Source of the DNA: Stentor coeruleus
Taxonomy: Eukaryota; Ciliophora; Heterotrichea; Heterotrichida; Stentoridae
Length of the DNA: 62,790 nt
Direction of reading: 5' to 3'
Assembly: GCA_001970955.1 (NCBI GenBank)
Contig: MPUH01000354.1
Span: 1-62,790 of the forward strand
Position 1 is the stretch's first letter. Each line of letters opens with the position of its first letter. A model generated the notes under the pieces. It made no database searches. It was not told the origin of the DNA and was given only the letters and a program-made list of their open reading frames with translations. The translations under genes were made by a program, and so were the position numbers. Below are positions 11,303 to 20,042 of this stretch, piece after piece.

Positions 11303-13114
11303 ATGGGAGCTTCTCAAACAAATGCACATAAACAAAATAACAAAGAACTTGCAATAAAGCGCCAACAATTCGAAACTGAAGGATGGGAAGATCGTGTAAT
11401 GCCCCTTTTCCACGTAACATCTTCTGAAGCTGCACAATCAATAGTGAATTCTAGCAAAATGTTACGTGGTAAGACAGGGATGTTTGGTGGTGGGATTTAC
11501 TTTGCTGAAACAACTGAAATTGCAAATAGAAAAGCACATTTTAGTGGAGCCACAATTGAAGCAGATGTATTTCTTGGTTTTTCACTTATTTGTAGAAATT
11601 CAGATTACAATATGAATTTCTCTAGACTAACTAATTATTACGGTTGCAATTCAGTTAAAGGTGTAGAATGTGTTTCATCACCTGAATATGTCGTATATAA
11701 CTTTGCCCAAGTGAGTGTAAAAAAAGTTTGGATAGGTAATCAAGTTTACTTTGAAGCTAAAGGCAATACATCAAATAAAAGTAGTGTATGTACAACTTCG
11801 ACTTGTATTTATTTCATGAAAAATCATATTGGCGTATGTAGAATTAAATGTTTGAACAATCGATGCGAATATTATGGAGATCATCATTTAGGTAGCTGTA
11901 AGGTGTCATGTGCAAATGAACTTTGTGAAAATTATGGTGAAAGCCATCGTGGGGCATGCCTGCTCAAATGTACAAATTTTAATTGCGAAGATTATGGTGA
12001 ATATCATCGTAGCAAATGTAAAAATAAATGTAAAAATCGGCAATGTGAGAATTTTGATGAATATCATAAAAATGGCTGTTCGTTAAAATGCGCAAACCAA
12101 AGATGCGAAAATTATGGAGAAAAACACTCTGGGTCTTGTAGAAATAAGTGTATCAACAAGCTCTGTAAAAACTATGATGAATATCACAGTGATAATTGTA
12201 AAAATAAATGTCAAAAAATTGGCTGCATATATAAAGATGAATACCATAGTGGTAGCTGTTCAATAATTTGCAATAATTTTAACTGTGAGTATTACAATGA
12301 TGTGCATGAAGGAAGTTGTCGGAATAAATGCAAAATAAATCGTTGTGAATATTATGGTGAGTATCATAGTGGGGCATGTAGAAACAAATGTATTAATAGT
12401 CGCTGTGAAAAATACGATGAATATCATACAGACAAATGCTTACAAAAATGCAATAATATTAACTGTGAAGACTATGATGAGTATCATAATGGGAAATGCA
12501 AAAATAAATGTGATAAGAGTTCATGTGAAAGATATGGTGAGTATCATAGTGAGGCATGTAGAAAAAAATGTATTAATAATCGCTGTGAAAAATATGATGA
12601 ATATCATAGTGGGGCATGTAAAAACAAATGTATTAATAGTCGCTGTGAAAAATATGATGAATATCATACAGACAATTGCTTGCTAAGATGCAATAATTAT
12701 AACTGTGAAGATTATGATGAATATCATAGTGGGAAATGTAAAAATAAATGTGATAAGAATTCATGTGAAAAATATGGTGAGTATCATAGTGGGGCATGTA
12801 GAAATAAATGTACTAATAGTCGCTGTGAAAAATATGATGAGTATCATACAGACAACTGCTTGCTAAGATGCAATAATATTAATTGTGAATACTATGATGA
12901 AGCACATAAAGGGAATTGTCGAAACAAGTGTGCTAATAGTCGTTGTGAGGATTATGGTGAATTCCATAATGGTAAATGCAAAAATAAATGTAATAACAAT
13001 TCATGTGAAGATTATGGTGAGTATCATAGTGGGGCATGTAAAAATAAATGCAATAATATTCGTTGCGATTATTACAGCGATTATCATAGCGGCAAATGTA
13101 GACTTAATATGTGA
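11303..13114 (+). CDS. ADP-ribosyltransferase with 21 Cys/His repeats
   Basis: A 603-residue protein in two parts. Residues 33-150 are a PARP-type (tankyrase-like) ADP-ribosyltransferase fold: LFHVTSSEAAQSIVNS, then GMFGGGIYFAET, then SPEYVVYNFAQV. These give an H-Y-E triad at H37, Y66 and E128, as in active PARPs. From about residue 163 to the end run one degenerate and 21 full tandem repeats of exactly 20 residues (60 bp), consensus C-x3-C-x4-C-E-x-Y-x-E-Y-H-x3, closing with CRLNM. Each unit offers a C-C-C-H set, so a string of small metal-binding modules is plausible but unproven. Units alternate in type, and a three-unit (180-bp) pattern is repeated within units 10-18. The MGASQT start fits N-myristoylation. 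Likely a membrane-tethered transferase; substrate unknown. Confidence 0.85.
   Translation: MGASQTNAHKQNNKELAIKRQQFETEGWEDRVMPLFHVTSSEAAQSIVNSSKMLRGKTGMFGGGIYFAETTEIANRKAHFSGATIEADVFLGFSLICRNSDYNMNFSRLTNYYGCNSVKGVECVSSPEYVVYNFAQVSVKKVWIGNQVYFEAKGNTSNKSSVCTTSTCIYFMKNHIGVCRIKCLNNRCEYYGDHHLGSCKVSCANELCENYGESHRGACLLKCTNFNCEDYGEYHRSKCKNKCKNRQCENFDEYHKNGCSLKCANQRCENYGEKHSGSCRNKCINKLCKNYDEYHSDNCKNKCQKIGCIYKDEYHSGSCSIICNNFNCEYYNDVHEGSCRNKCKINRCEYYGEYHSGACRNKCINSRCEKYDEYHTDKCLQKCNNINCEDYDEYHNGKCKNKCDKSSCERYGEYHSEACRKKCINNRCEKYDEYHSGACKNKCINSRCEKYDEYHTDNCLLRCNNYNCEDYDEYHSGKCKNKCDKNSCEKYGEYHSGACRNKCTNSRCEKYDEYHTDNCLLRCNNINCEYYDEAHKGNCRNKCANSRCEDYGEFHNGKCKNKCNNNSCEDYGEYHSGACKNKCNNIRCDYYSDYHSGKCRLNM
11864..13097 (+). 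repeat. 60-bp tandem coding repeat array
   Basis: The DNA behind the Cys/His repeats has a strict 60-bp period. Units from about 12370 to 12850 are the most alike at DNA level, showing a recent 180-bp block duplication. Earlier units are more diverged. No indel breaks the period, which suggests selection on repeat length. Confidence 0.85.
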
Positions 13115-13536
13115 TTAGAATTAGAATAAAAGATAATATGCAGTTCTATGAGAATTTTTTATAATTTCAGCATTTGTTCATAAGATAATATTGTATATAT
13201 ATACATTCATGCTTTCTTCAATATATCTTTATAATATTTACTTCATTCGATAATTTATTATTTTATGAGTATCAACAAGAGAAATAATTGTTTTTCTTAT
13301 AATATTATTTATAATAATTGCATGGAAAGTAATTCTAAAAATAAATTGCTTTGATAAAATTTCATTCAAAATACATCCACAATAAATTATTCTCAGAAAT
13401 TTCTATTTCAATCATGAAAACTTCTGGATCTTCAGTGAGCTTCACAAGTAAATTGTTGAAATATCGATATTCATAATTTAAAAACTTAAATTTTTGCTCA
13501 TTTTACAGTTCTAATTATAGAAAGCAGTATTTGAAA
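13115..13536. other. intergenic, promoter of cold-shock gene
   Basis: AT-rich with no gene. A TATCGATA palindrome lies at 13462-13469, about 67 bp before the next ATG. Bases 13371-13445 are relatively C-rich, as expected left of a gene. Confidence 0.5.
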
Positions 13537-14355
13537 ATGTCAGCATTAAATAATTTTCATAATATGAGTACTGATTTAAATCCATCATCTTTTTCAGCTC
13601 CAAAAATATGTTCCTTCAAGTCAAGAAATTGTCTTAAACCCATAACCATTGTTTTATCTCAAGGTTGCTCCCCTAGCTGTTATGCTATACCCAACATTCC
13701 ACTTCCAATGCCACAAATAAAAAAAGTCTCTAATTTATGTGATCTGTCAGATCTTAGCCTTGATCCAAAATTACTTGGTGAATTGAGTCCAGTTGACTCT
13801 ATTGACACTATAAACTATGAAAAGTCTTTAAAAAAATCAAAAAGTTTTTGTTATAGTTTCAACCCTTGCATTTTAGATGTTCGAAAAACTCAAACAAAAG
13901 GAAAAAATATATTCTTCAATAACCCTGTTAGTATTGATGAACTTGATGAAGAGGATATACAACCTAATCTATTTTATACAGATATATTATCTAAGGATCT
14001 ACCATGCATAAAATTGCAAAATCCTCCAAAAAATAGGCATCGAAGGAGAAAAGAAAGATGCACATTTAATAATGAAATAGTTTCTGAAGAGAGATTTACA
14101 GGGATGCTAAAGAATTACAAGCTAAAAATACGATATGGGTTTATAAAAACAGAAAACAAAAAAATTTTTGTATGCGAAGATGATCTTATTTTATCTGGAG
14201 TCAATTTGAAAAAATTTAAAGACTCTGTTTTTAGCAAAGCTCCTATTTCTCTAGATTTTAATATAAAGTCTTATACAGAGAACGGTAAGCAAGTTTTACG
14301 AGCAACTAAAATTGAAATGAAATATGGAGTTGATAATCCTAGCAAAAGCAACTAA
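13537..14355 (+). CDS. cold-shock-domain protein
   Basis: The true start is the ATG at 13537 (MSALNNFHNMS); the triplet 6 nt upstream is TTG. It gives 272 residues. The first 180 are low-complexity, Ser/Pro/Lys-rich and probably disordered, with a basic patch (NRHRRRKERC) before the domain. Residues about 185-262 form a divergent cold-shock domain: FTGMLKNYKLKIRYGFI (RNP1-like), KKIFVCEDDLI (RNP2-like), then an RATKIEMKYG end strand. Such domains bind single-stranded RNA or DNA, and ciliates have many single-CSD proteins of this shape. Target and place in the cell are unknown. Confidence 0.68.
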   Translation: MSALNNFHNMSTDLNPSSFSAPKICSFKSRNCLKPITIVLSQGCSPSCYAIPNIPLPMPQIKKVSNLCDLSDLSLDPKLLGELSPVDSIDTINYEKSLKKSKSFCYSFNPCILDVRKTQTKGKNIFFNNPVSIDELDEEDIQPNLFYTDILSKDLPCIKLQNPPKNRHRRRKERCTFNNEIVSEERFTGMLKNYKLKIRYGFIKTENKKIFVCEDDLILSGVNLKKFKDSVFSKAPISLDFNIKSYTENGKQVLRATKIEMKYGVDNPSKSN

Positions 14356-15098
14356 ATGATAACTTATAAGCTTGTATTACTAAGATTATTATTTAAAGGA
14401 ATTAGGTAAAGCAAAGTTTACACTAATTAGGAATAATAAAAGACTAAAATCAATATTAAAAAAGCATTACAAAGAATAAAAATAAGAGAATGGAATGTAA
14501 TTTTATAGAATAAATATAAAAATGATATAAAATTATAACTATATATTGCATTAAACTTGTCTTTCATTCTACAGACTTAGAAAATCGGCCTATTTTGATT
14601 TCAATTTGTTAATGAGAAATAATATATAAAATCCACCTATTTTCTTAATAGTTAACTATTGTATTCTAGAGAAAAAACTATTATTTCAGTATACATAATT
14701 ATAATCAGAAATTAAATTCAATACCTAATAAGTTTTTATAAAGATCAAGGGAAAAATCATAAAATACTTTAGTACAAAATGATCAAATGAAAATTATAAT
14801 TTTTTTAATACAATTTCTAATACAAAAGCCTTAAATTATTCGACTTTGATATGCAGAACCTTAAAAATTAAACTCAACTATTAAAATCAAGCTTAATTTT
14901 TATAAACACAAATATTCAACAACTAGCCCAAATTAAACTAGATTTTTCTTTTAAATTAAACATATTTATTGAATACTCATACTCAAATTATCATATAATT
15001 CATATCTATCAGCATTGGGATGACTATATTTTAGATAATAATTTTCACTCAGAAATAATTTTTTATTACACATGTTGAATTAATTATAATCTTGATAA
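14356..15098. other. intergenic
   Basis: No ORF or RNA gene seen. The right half (14850-15098) is C-rich and G-poor, the usual left-flank composition. Nothing else stands out. Confidence 0.6.
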
Positions 15099-16151
15099 AT
15101 GGGAGGAGATTCAAGCAAAGCTAATTCATTTGGAGAAGTCGCTATAACATATGACTCTAATTCCGTTTATTCAGGATCAACTGTATCAGGCAATATTAAT
15201 ATTTCGATTAAAAAACACTTAAAAAAGGCTCATGTTACTCTATGTTTTAAAGGAAGTGAGAATACAAGCTGGATTGAGCGGGTGTCTGTTCATGGTCATG
15301 ATGCATCTAAATCCAAACAGAAAAATCAGAATGAGGAATTTAAAGGAAAGCATTCGATATGCAATACAGTTTATGAGCTTCATAGATGGGAAAATGGTCT
15401 TGTAAAAGGTCATTATGTTCTTCCATTCACTTATCAATTACCTAGTGGGATACCAGGGACTTTTCTATATCAGCAGGACAAAACTAAAGCACAGATAAGA
15501 TACAAATTTAAGGTTGAAATTTTTGACGAGAATGATCAAAAAATATATGATAAACAACCTATTCATGTAATGCAGGAAGCACTTACATATGCTACTGACT
15601 TAAGTCAATCAAAAAAAACAAAAGTCACTTGCTGCTGGTGCTGTTCAAGAGGAAACTGCATTCTTGAAATTTATAACCAGCAAGATACTTATAATCCTGA
15701 GCAAGTAGCAAATGTAGTTGTTAAGGTAAATACTACAGACTCAAAATCTGTTGTGAAAAACATATCTTGTAAACTTTATTACAGTATGAGATTGAAGTCA
15801 TCAAATGATATGTCTCACTTCACAACATTAACATTACTTCAAACATCATCAACAGTTAATGTAAAGAACAATGGATTTATATCAGACTGTCAAGCAACTC
15901 TAAATCTTAACTTACCAACAATAAAAAAGAAACTTGAAATGATGTATACAACAAGAGGTACTTTAATAGACTTTTGTTATAGCATTGAAGTAAGGGCATC
16001 AATAAAAGGTTGCTTTTTCTGTCTAAGTGAGCGTCCATCATTAATTCAATCAATTAATATTGTGCCAAATGCTATTATTCTTCCTTCTGCTCCTTCAGCC
16101 CCCGAAGACTGGCAACCAACTTATTATGATATGGTTAGATTAAGCTTATAG
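15099..16151 (+). CDS. arrestin-domain protein
   Basis: A 350-residue arrestin-fold protein. The N-lobe (about 10-165) begins with VAITYDSNSVYSGSTVSGNI, the typical opening strand pair. HYVLPFTYQLPSGIPGTFLY is the mid-lobe signature of alpha-arrestin/ARRDC and Vps26-like proteins. The C-lobe (about 185-335) follows a Cys-rich turn (CCWCCSRGNC). Alpha-arrestins act as adaptors linking membrane cargo to ubiquitin ligases and endosomes. A PxY-like site near the end (APEDWQPTYYD) is only a weak match to PPxY. The MGGDSS start fits N-myristoylation. Clathrin heavy chain and TBC1D5 in the same window belong to the same pathway, but the distance gives no evidence of linkage. Confidence 0.82.
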   Translation: MGGDSSKANSFGEVAITYDSNSVYSGSTVSGNINISIKKHLKKAHVTLCFKGSENTSWIERVSVHGHDASKSKQKNQNEEFKGKHSICNTVYELHRWENGLVKGHYVLPFTYQLPSGIPGTFLYQQDKTKAQIRYKFKVEIFDENDQKIYDKQPIHVMQEALTYATDLSQSKKTKVTCCWCCSRGNCILEIYNQQDTYNPEQVANVVVKVNTTDSKSVVKNISCKLYYSMRLKSSNDMSHFTTLTLLQTSSTVNVKNNGFISDCQATLNLNLPTIKKKLEMMYTTRGTLIDFCYSIEVRASIKGCFFCLSERPSLIQSINIVPNAIILPSAPSAPEDWQPTYYDMVRLSL

Positions 16152-17124
16152 ATATATATTTTAAAGATAGAAAATTTAGTTTGTAGCTCTTATAGAATAG
16201 TTTAAGCAATATTTTATTTTATAAGTTAGAGATAAGTGGCTGCTTGGATACAATTTATGAAGATAGACTAGTTTTTTCTATAGTAGATAGTGAAGTAAGA
16301 TTTTAGATAGGTGATATTAAAGTTCTTAAAGAAAATGAAGTCTATTGTGTTTTAATAATTTTTTTAATGTATTTTGTATGTTATAAACTTTGGCTCAGAA
16401 GATGTATCTGAAGTATTTAAATAAGTACTTTTTAATCCAATCGAAGAATTTATAGTGTTGCAGCTTAGACTACAATTAAAGTCCCACAAACAATAATTTA
16501 ATCAGTCTTTGTTTCTAAAATTTTGTCAAATATTTTACCTGTGCAACCTTATCTATTTCTTATATTTTACCTGATTTCAAATAAATGCAGTTTTAATATC
16601 TATGCTACTCAGAATTAATTTAGCAATCAAACAACTAGTTATATTGAAATTTTGAGCAATTATCAAAACCATTTTTCAATTCATAATTGCAAGAAATTAG
16701 ATATCTAAAATTATTAAATGTATTTACTGCATAAGCCTCTTAAGTTACTTTATTAATTAGAAAACGCCGAAATTATTAAATTATATTATTTTCCGTTTCT
16801 ATTTTATAACATCAGTAACTATATTAATTCCATATCATAACTTTACAAAAAGCATGCAAAATATATTTTAAAGATTTATTAAAGCATAATTTCTTCTTTC
16901 ATTTAATACCCATTTAAATTTCCCTTATTTGCAAACAATTTTATTAATACTTATTACTATAAATACTTTTTATCAATTAATCTTAAATCATTAAAAGCAT
17001 TCAAAGATAAAAATAATTTAAATAATTCATGTTTTCTCATAACTTCTTAATATTCCTTATTACAAAATATATAATCTAAAAGGAATTTCTCATTTGTTAA
17101 AACTTATAAAATAGATGTAATTAC
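16152..17124. other. intergenic, skewed spacer
   Basis: No gene seen. 16152-16400 is G-rich and 16500-17124 C-rich on the + strand, the standard spacer pattern. Nothing else recognised. Confidence 0.6.
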
Positions 17125-19032
17125 TTAGTTTGGATTACTTTCTTCCCAATCAATATCCCCATCTTCATCAGGAATCACATCTTCTGGTATTTCAATTGGC
17201 TGATTTCCTTCAATCATATCAAACTCAGACAATACTTTCACACTATCAAAAAATGATCTATTAATCCCATCATCTAATTCAACATCATTCTCTTTATCAA
17301 AAGCTTCTTTTTGTTCATCAAGATACTTTTGTTTCCTTTCAGCCAATTCTTCAGCAGCTTTTTTCGCATTTTCTCTTATTTCAACTTTTGTCAGATACTC
17401 TTTTCTCCTATAAGTCACATCCAAGATTCTAACTTTTAAATATTGTTCTAAAAATTTGTATAAGAAAATCATAGATAAACAATACTGTTGAACTTCTTCA
17501 AATGATACTTTCAGTAAATCTTTTTCCAGCTTAAAAGTTTTTGCATAAGGTTCGACTTTTTCTGGTTTAGATCCTCTAGGTTTAAGTTCTGCTATAAACT
17601 CTCTAAGATCATTTGTGAGGAAATTTTTACCTTTTTTCCATTTCATCATATTTGTCCCTGGTTCAATTACATCTTCTCTTTTGACCCCACTAAGATATAA
17701 AAGTAGTTGAATAACTCTTATATGCTTGACAACTTTAAATTCTTTAAACATATATAAATTATCAAGTTCCCCTAAAAGTCTGTTGCGACAAAGTTCAAAC
17801 AAGGCTGTTTGACCTTCAAGATTCTTAAAATCATCAGGTAAAGAAATATGAAGAGTTTTGATTGTATCTTCAATTACACTTTTTTCTTGCTCAGACCTTT
17901 CATGCCCTTTATCAACAATTATCGGGAAATCTCTATCCCTAATTGTAGTAAAAGCTTGAATATCATGTGATAAAGATTCATTTTCAGCTCTTTCCCACTG
18001 TTCTTTCAAATACCCAACCCAATAAATAACATATTCTTTTTCTTGTTCTGTGAAAGTTCTATCTTGACCCATCGTATCAAAAGCTATAACCATACGAATT
18101 TCAGAAGTCTTAAAAGGTGCTTCTTTTATCTCCTCAAATTCCTTCTGTTCTTCTCCTTCAACTGCTCCAGATTCAAACTTAATTTTTTCTTCTTCTTGCT
18201 GAGCCCTGAGTTTTCTACACTCAAGAGCATCTTCAATACCAGCATCAAAGCTTTGTTCATATAAACAAGTTTTGTAATTTAAAGGCACTGCAAAATATGC
18301 TCCTAATTTTGGAACATCAAAAAATTTTATTCTTGGGTCACTTACAACATCATCAACACTACAAACTTTGATTTTAGGTTTTCTTTTAGTTTCTTCAAGA
18401 TTTTCTTCTTCCTGAATATCTTCTTCCTCATCTTCTTTCCATAGTCCCCAAGTTGCTTGACCTTCTTCTTCTTTAAGTATTTGATCAATCATAAACTGAC
18501 TATTAGAAGTTGCGGCAATATATTTTATAACCCAAGGTGCGTCATCATCAATATGTGCTTTATCATCATCAAGAGGTGTCACTTGTTTCTTGACTTTTTC
18601 TTGTAATCCGATATACCCTGCAGCAGCTTTTATATGATTGCTTATATGCTCTATAACTTTAGGTAAAAACTCATCAACTTCTCTGGTCATGCCTATAAGT
18701 CCTCTGAGAATCCCTTCTTTTTCATGCACTTTTCCAGCTTCCTCAGCGATTTTTGCCTCAGAATCCTTCTGCATTTCTAGAGCTTTTTCATGATCAATTT
18801 GCAAAAGGATTTGATTATCCAATTCATGACTGGCCTTGACTTGTTTTTTTAAAGATTTTGAATAGTTTAATAACCAATTGCCTAAAAAGTACAGCTGATT
18901 TTTAGGCTTGGAAAGGTAGAGTTCTCCTAGAGCCATTGATAGTACTGAGGATATTTCTTCTTTTTTCAAATAATTAAGTGCTTCATAATCTTTCCCGATA
19001 GTATGCTTAGAGTGCTTGACCAAATTTGACAT
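17125..19032 (-). CDS. Dpy-30/GAF protein, RSP2-like
   Basis: A 635-residue, very acidic protein. The N-terminus (about 28-60, SMALGELYLSKPKNQLYFLG) is a Dpy-30 helix pair, the dimer module that docks on amphipathic helices. A long split GAF-like domain follows, from about 120 to 345. It includes AAGYIGL, IKYIAATSNSQFM, KLGAYFAVPL and RMVIAFDTMG, interrupted by Glu-rich inserts. The C-terminal half is helical and Lys/Glu-rich. Dpy-30 plus GAF is the layout of radial spoke protein 2 of Chlamydomonas, so an axonemal spoke role is likely in this heavily ciliated organism. Other Dpy-30/GAF ciliary proteins exist, so the paralogue is not certain. Confidence 0.68.
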   Translation of the reverse strand: MSNLVKHSKHTIGKDYEALNYLKKEEISSVLSMALGELYLSKPKNQLYFLGNWLLNYSKSLKKQVKASHELDNQILLQIDHEKALEMQKDSEAKIAEEAGKVHEKEGILRGLIGMTREVDEFLPKVIEHISNHIKAAAGYIGLQEKVKKQVTPLDDDKAHIDDDAPWVIKYIAATSNSQFMIDQILKEEEGQATWGLWKEDEEEDIQEEENLEETKRKPKIKVCSVDDVVSDPRIKFFDVPKLGAYFAVPLNYKTCLYEQSFDAGIEDALECRKLRAQQEEEKIKFESGAVEGEEQKEFEEIKEAPFKTSEIRMVIAFDTMGQDRTFTEQEKEYVIYWVGYLKEQWERAENESLSHDIQAFTTIRDRDFPIIVDKGHERSEQEKSVIEDTIKTLHISLPDDFKNLEGQTALFELCRNRLLGELDNLYMFKEFKVVKHIRVIQLLLYLSGVKREDVIEPGTNMMKWKKGKNFLTNDLREFIAELKPRGSKPEKVEPYAKTFKLEKDLLKVSFEEVQQYCLSMIFLYKFLEQYLKVRILDVTYRRKEYLTKVEIRENAKKAAEELAERKQKYLDEQKEAFDKENDVELDDGINRSFFDSVKVLSEFDMIEGNQPIEIPEDVIPDEDGDIDWEESNPN

Positions 19033-19239
19033 AACTGTAAATAAACCTTTTATATTATTTATTTTACATAAATATATTTTGTTTATCAGACTTTAGGGAG
19101 TTTAAAGAAAATAATGGGAAAAACTTGAAAAAAATATAGCTTGCCAGTTAATAGATTATAAGGAAATAAACTATTTTAAGAAGGTTGAAGGAATTTAGAG
19201 AAAAAAAATGATAGAACCATAAAAGAAATCACAGAGGTG

Positions 19240-19276
19240 AAAATAATAATAAAATTTNAAAATAATAATAAAATTT
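19240..19276 (+). repeat. scaffold-join duplication, 18 bp
   Basis: 19240-19257 and 19259-19276 are the same 18-bp AT-rich string around an n at 19258. Same form as the other joins, in a non-coding spacer. Confidence 0.75.
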
Positions 19277-19305
19277 AGATTGTATTGATATAAAATTTCT
19301 TACTA

Positions 19306-19629
19306 TTAGTGTATTTTGTTTAAGTCTCCTTTACCACCATTAACTTCATTGAATTTTATTCTAAGTTCTTCAAGCTCTTGATCTATTCTATCTATTTCAG
19401 GCTCTAGTTCATTAGCTCTTGTGAATTCTCCTCTATCTCTAGCCCAGTCTATATGATAAATTAAATCTCTTCTCATTCTTCTAAGGCTCTCATATTTCTC
19501 ATCGATTTCATCAAGCATTTGAGAGCGTCTTCTGTAACGTCTTACCTGGGGAATGACATAAGTTATTACAGCCCAAATAAGTAAAAATACAAAGACTAGA
19601 TAAGGGAACAATCGTAAAAAGTCTTCCAT
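19306..19629 (-). CDS. small single-pass membrane protein
   Basis: A 107-residue ORF from an ATG. Residues 6-30 (LFPYLVFVFLLIWAVITYVI) form one clear membrane segment. A strongly basic stretch follows (RRYRRRSQM), so the tail probably faces the cytosol. The rest is a charged helical, probably coiled-coil region (EIDRIDQELEELRIKF). Family not recognised. ORF composition, tidy topology and an intact ATG argue that it is real. The spacer to the divergent RCC1 gene is 413 bp and holds two TATCGATA sites. Confidence 0.6.
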   Translation of the reverse strand: MEDFLRLFPYLVFVFLLIWAVITYVIPQVRRYRRRSQMLDEIDEKYESLRRMRRDLIYHIDWARDRGEFTRANELEPEIDRIDQELEELRIKFNEVNGGKGDLNKIH

Positions 19630-20042
19630 TTATAAATAGGAAAAAAGTTTTTTATGTAAGATTTTTTATATTCATTAATAACTTAAAAGCACTTTAAAAA
19701 CACTTTCGATAGTAATTTATGTTTTGCTTAAGTTTCCTTATAATATCGATACATTAAAAGGGCTGGACAATAGTCAAGCGATAATTCCTAACTAATACTA
19801 ATAATATCGATACAAATAATTTGTATTTTTTATTATCTTAATAAAATATCTTCATCTAATTACTAACTTATTTATCATAAACTGTACTCAAGCCTTTATA
19901 ATTTTCCCTAAGATCACAATCTATAAACCCATATCTTTAAAAATCTTAATTCCAAACACTTTTAAAAAAGCATTTTCCTAATCCATTGATTTAACTTTTA
20001 TACACAATAAATATCACCAAGCAAAGTATAAATGCACATATA
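19630..20042. promoter_or_regulatory. divergent promoter region with two TATCGATA sites
   Basis: Spacer between two divergent genes. TATCGATA palindromes at 19744-19751 and 19805-19812 sit 61 bp apart, each within TAATATCGATAC. The right part (19850-20042) is C-rich and G-poor. Promoter function is inferred from position only. Confidence 0.4.
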
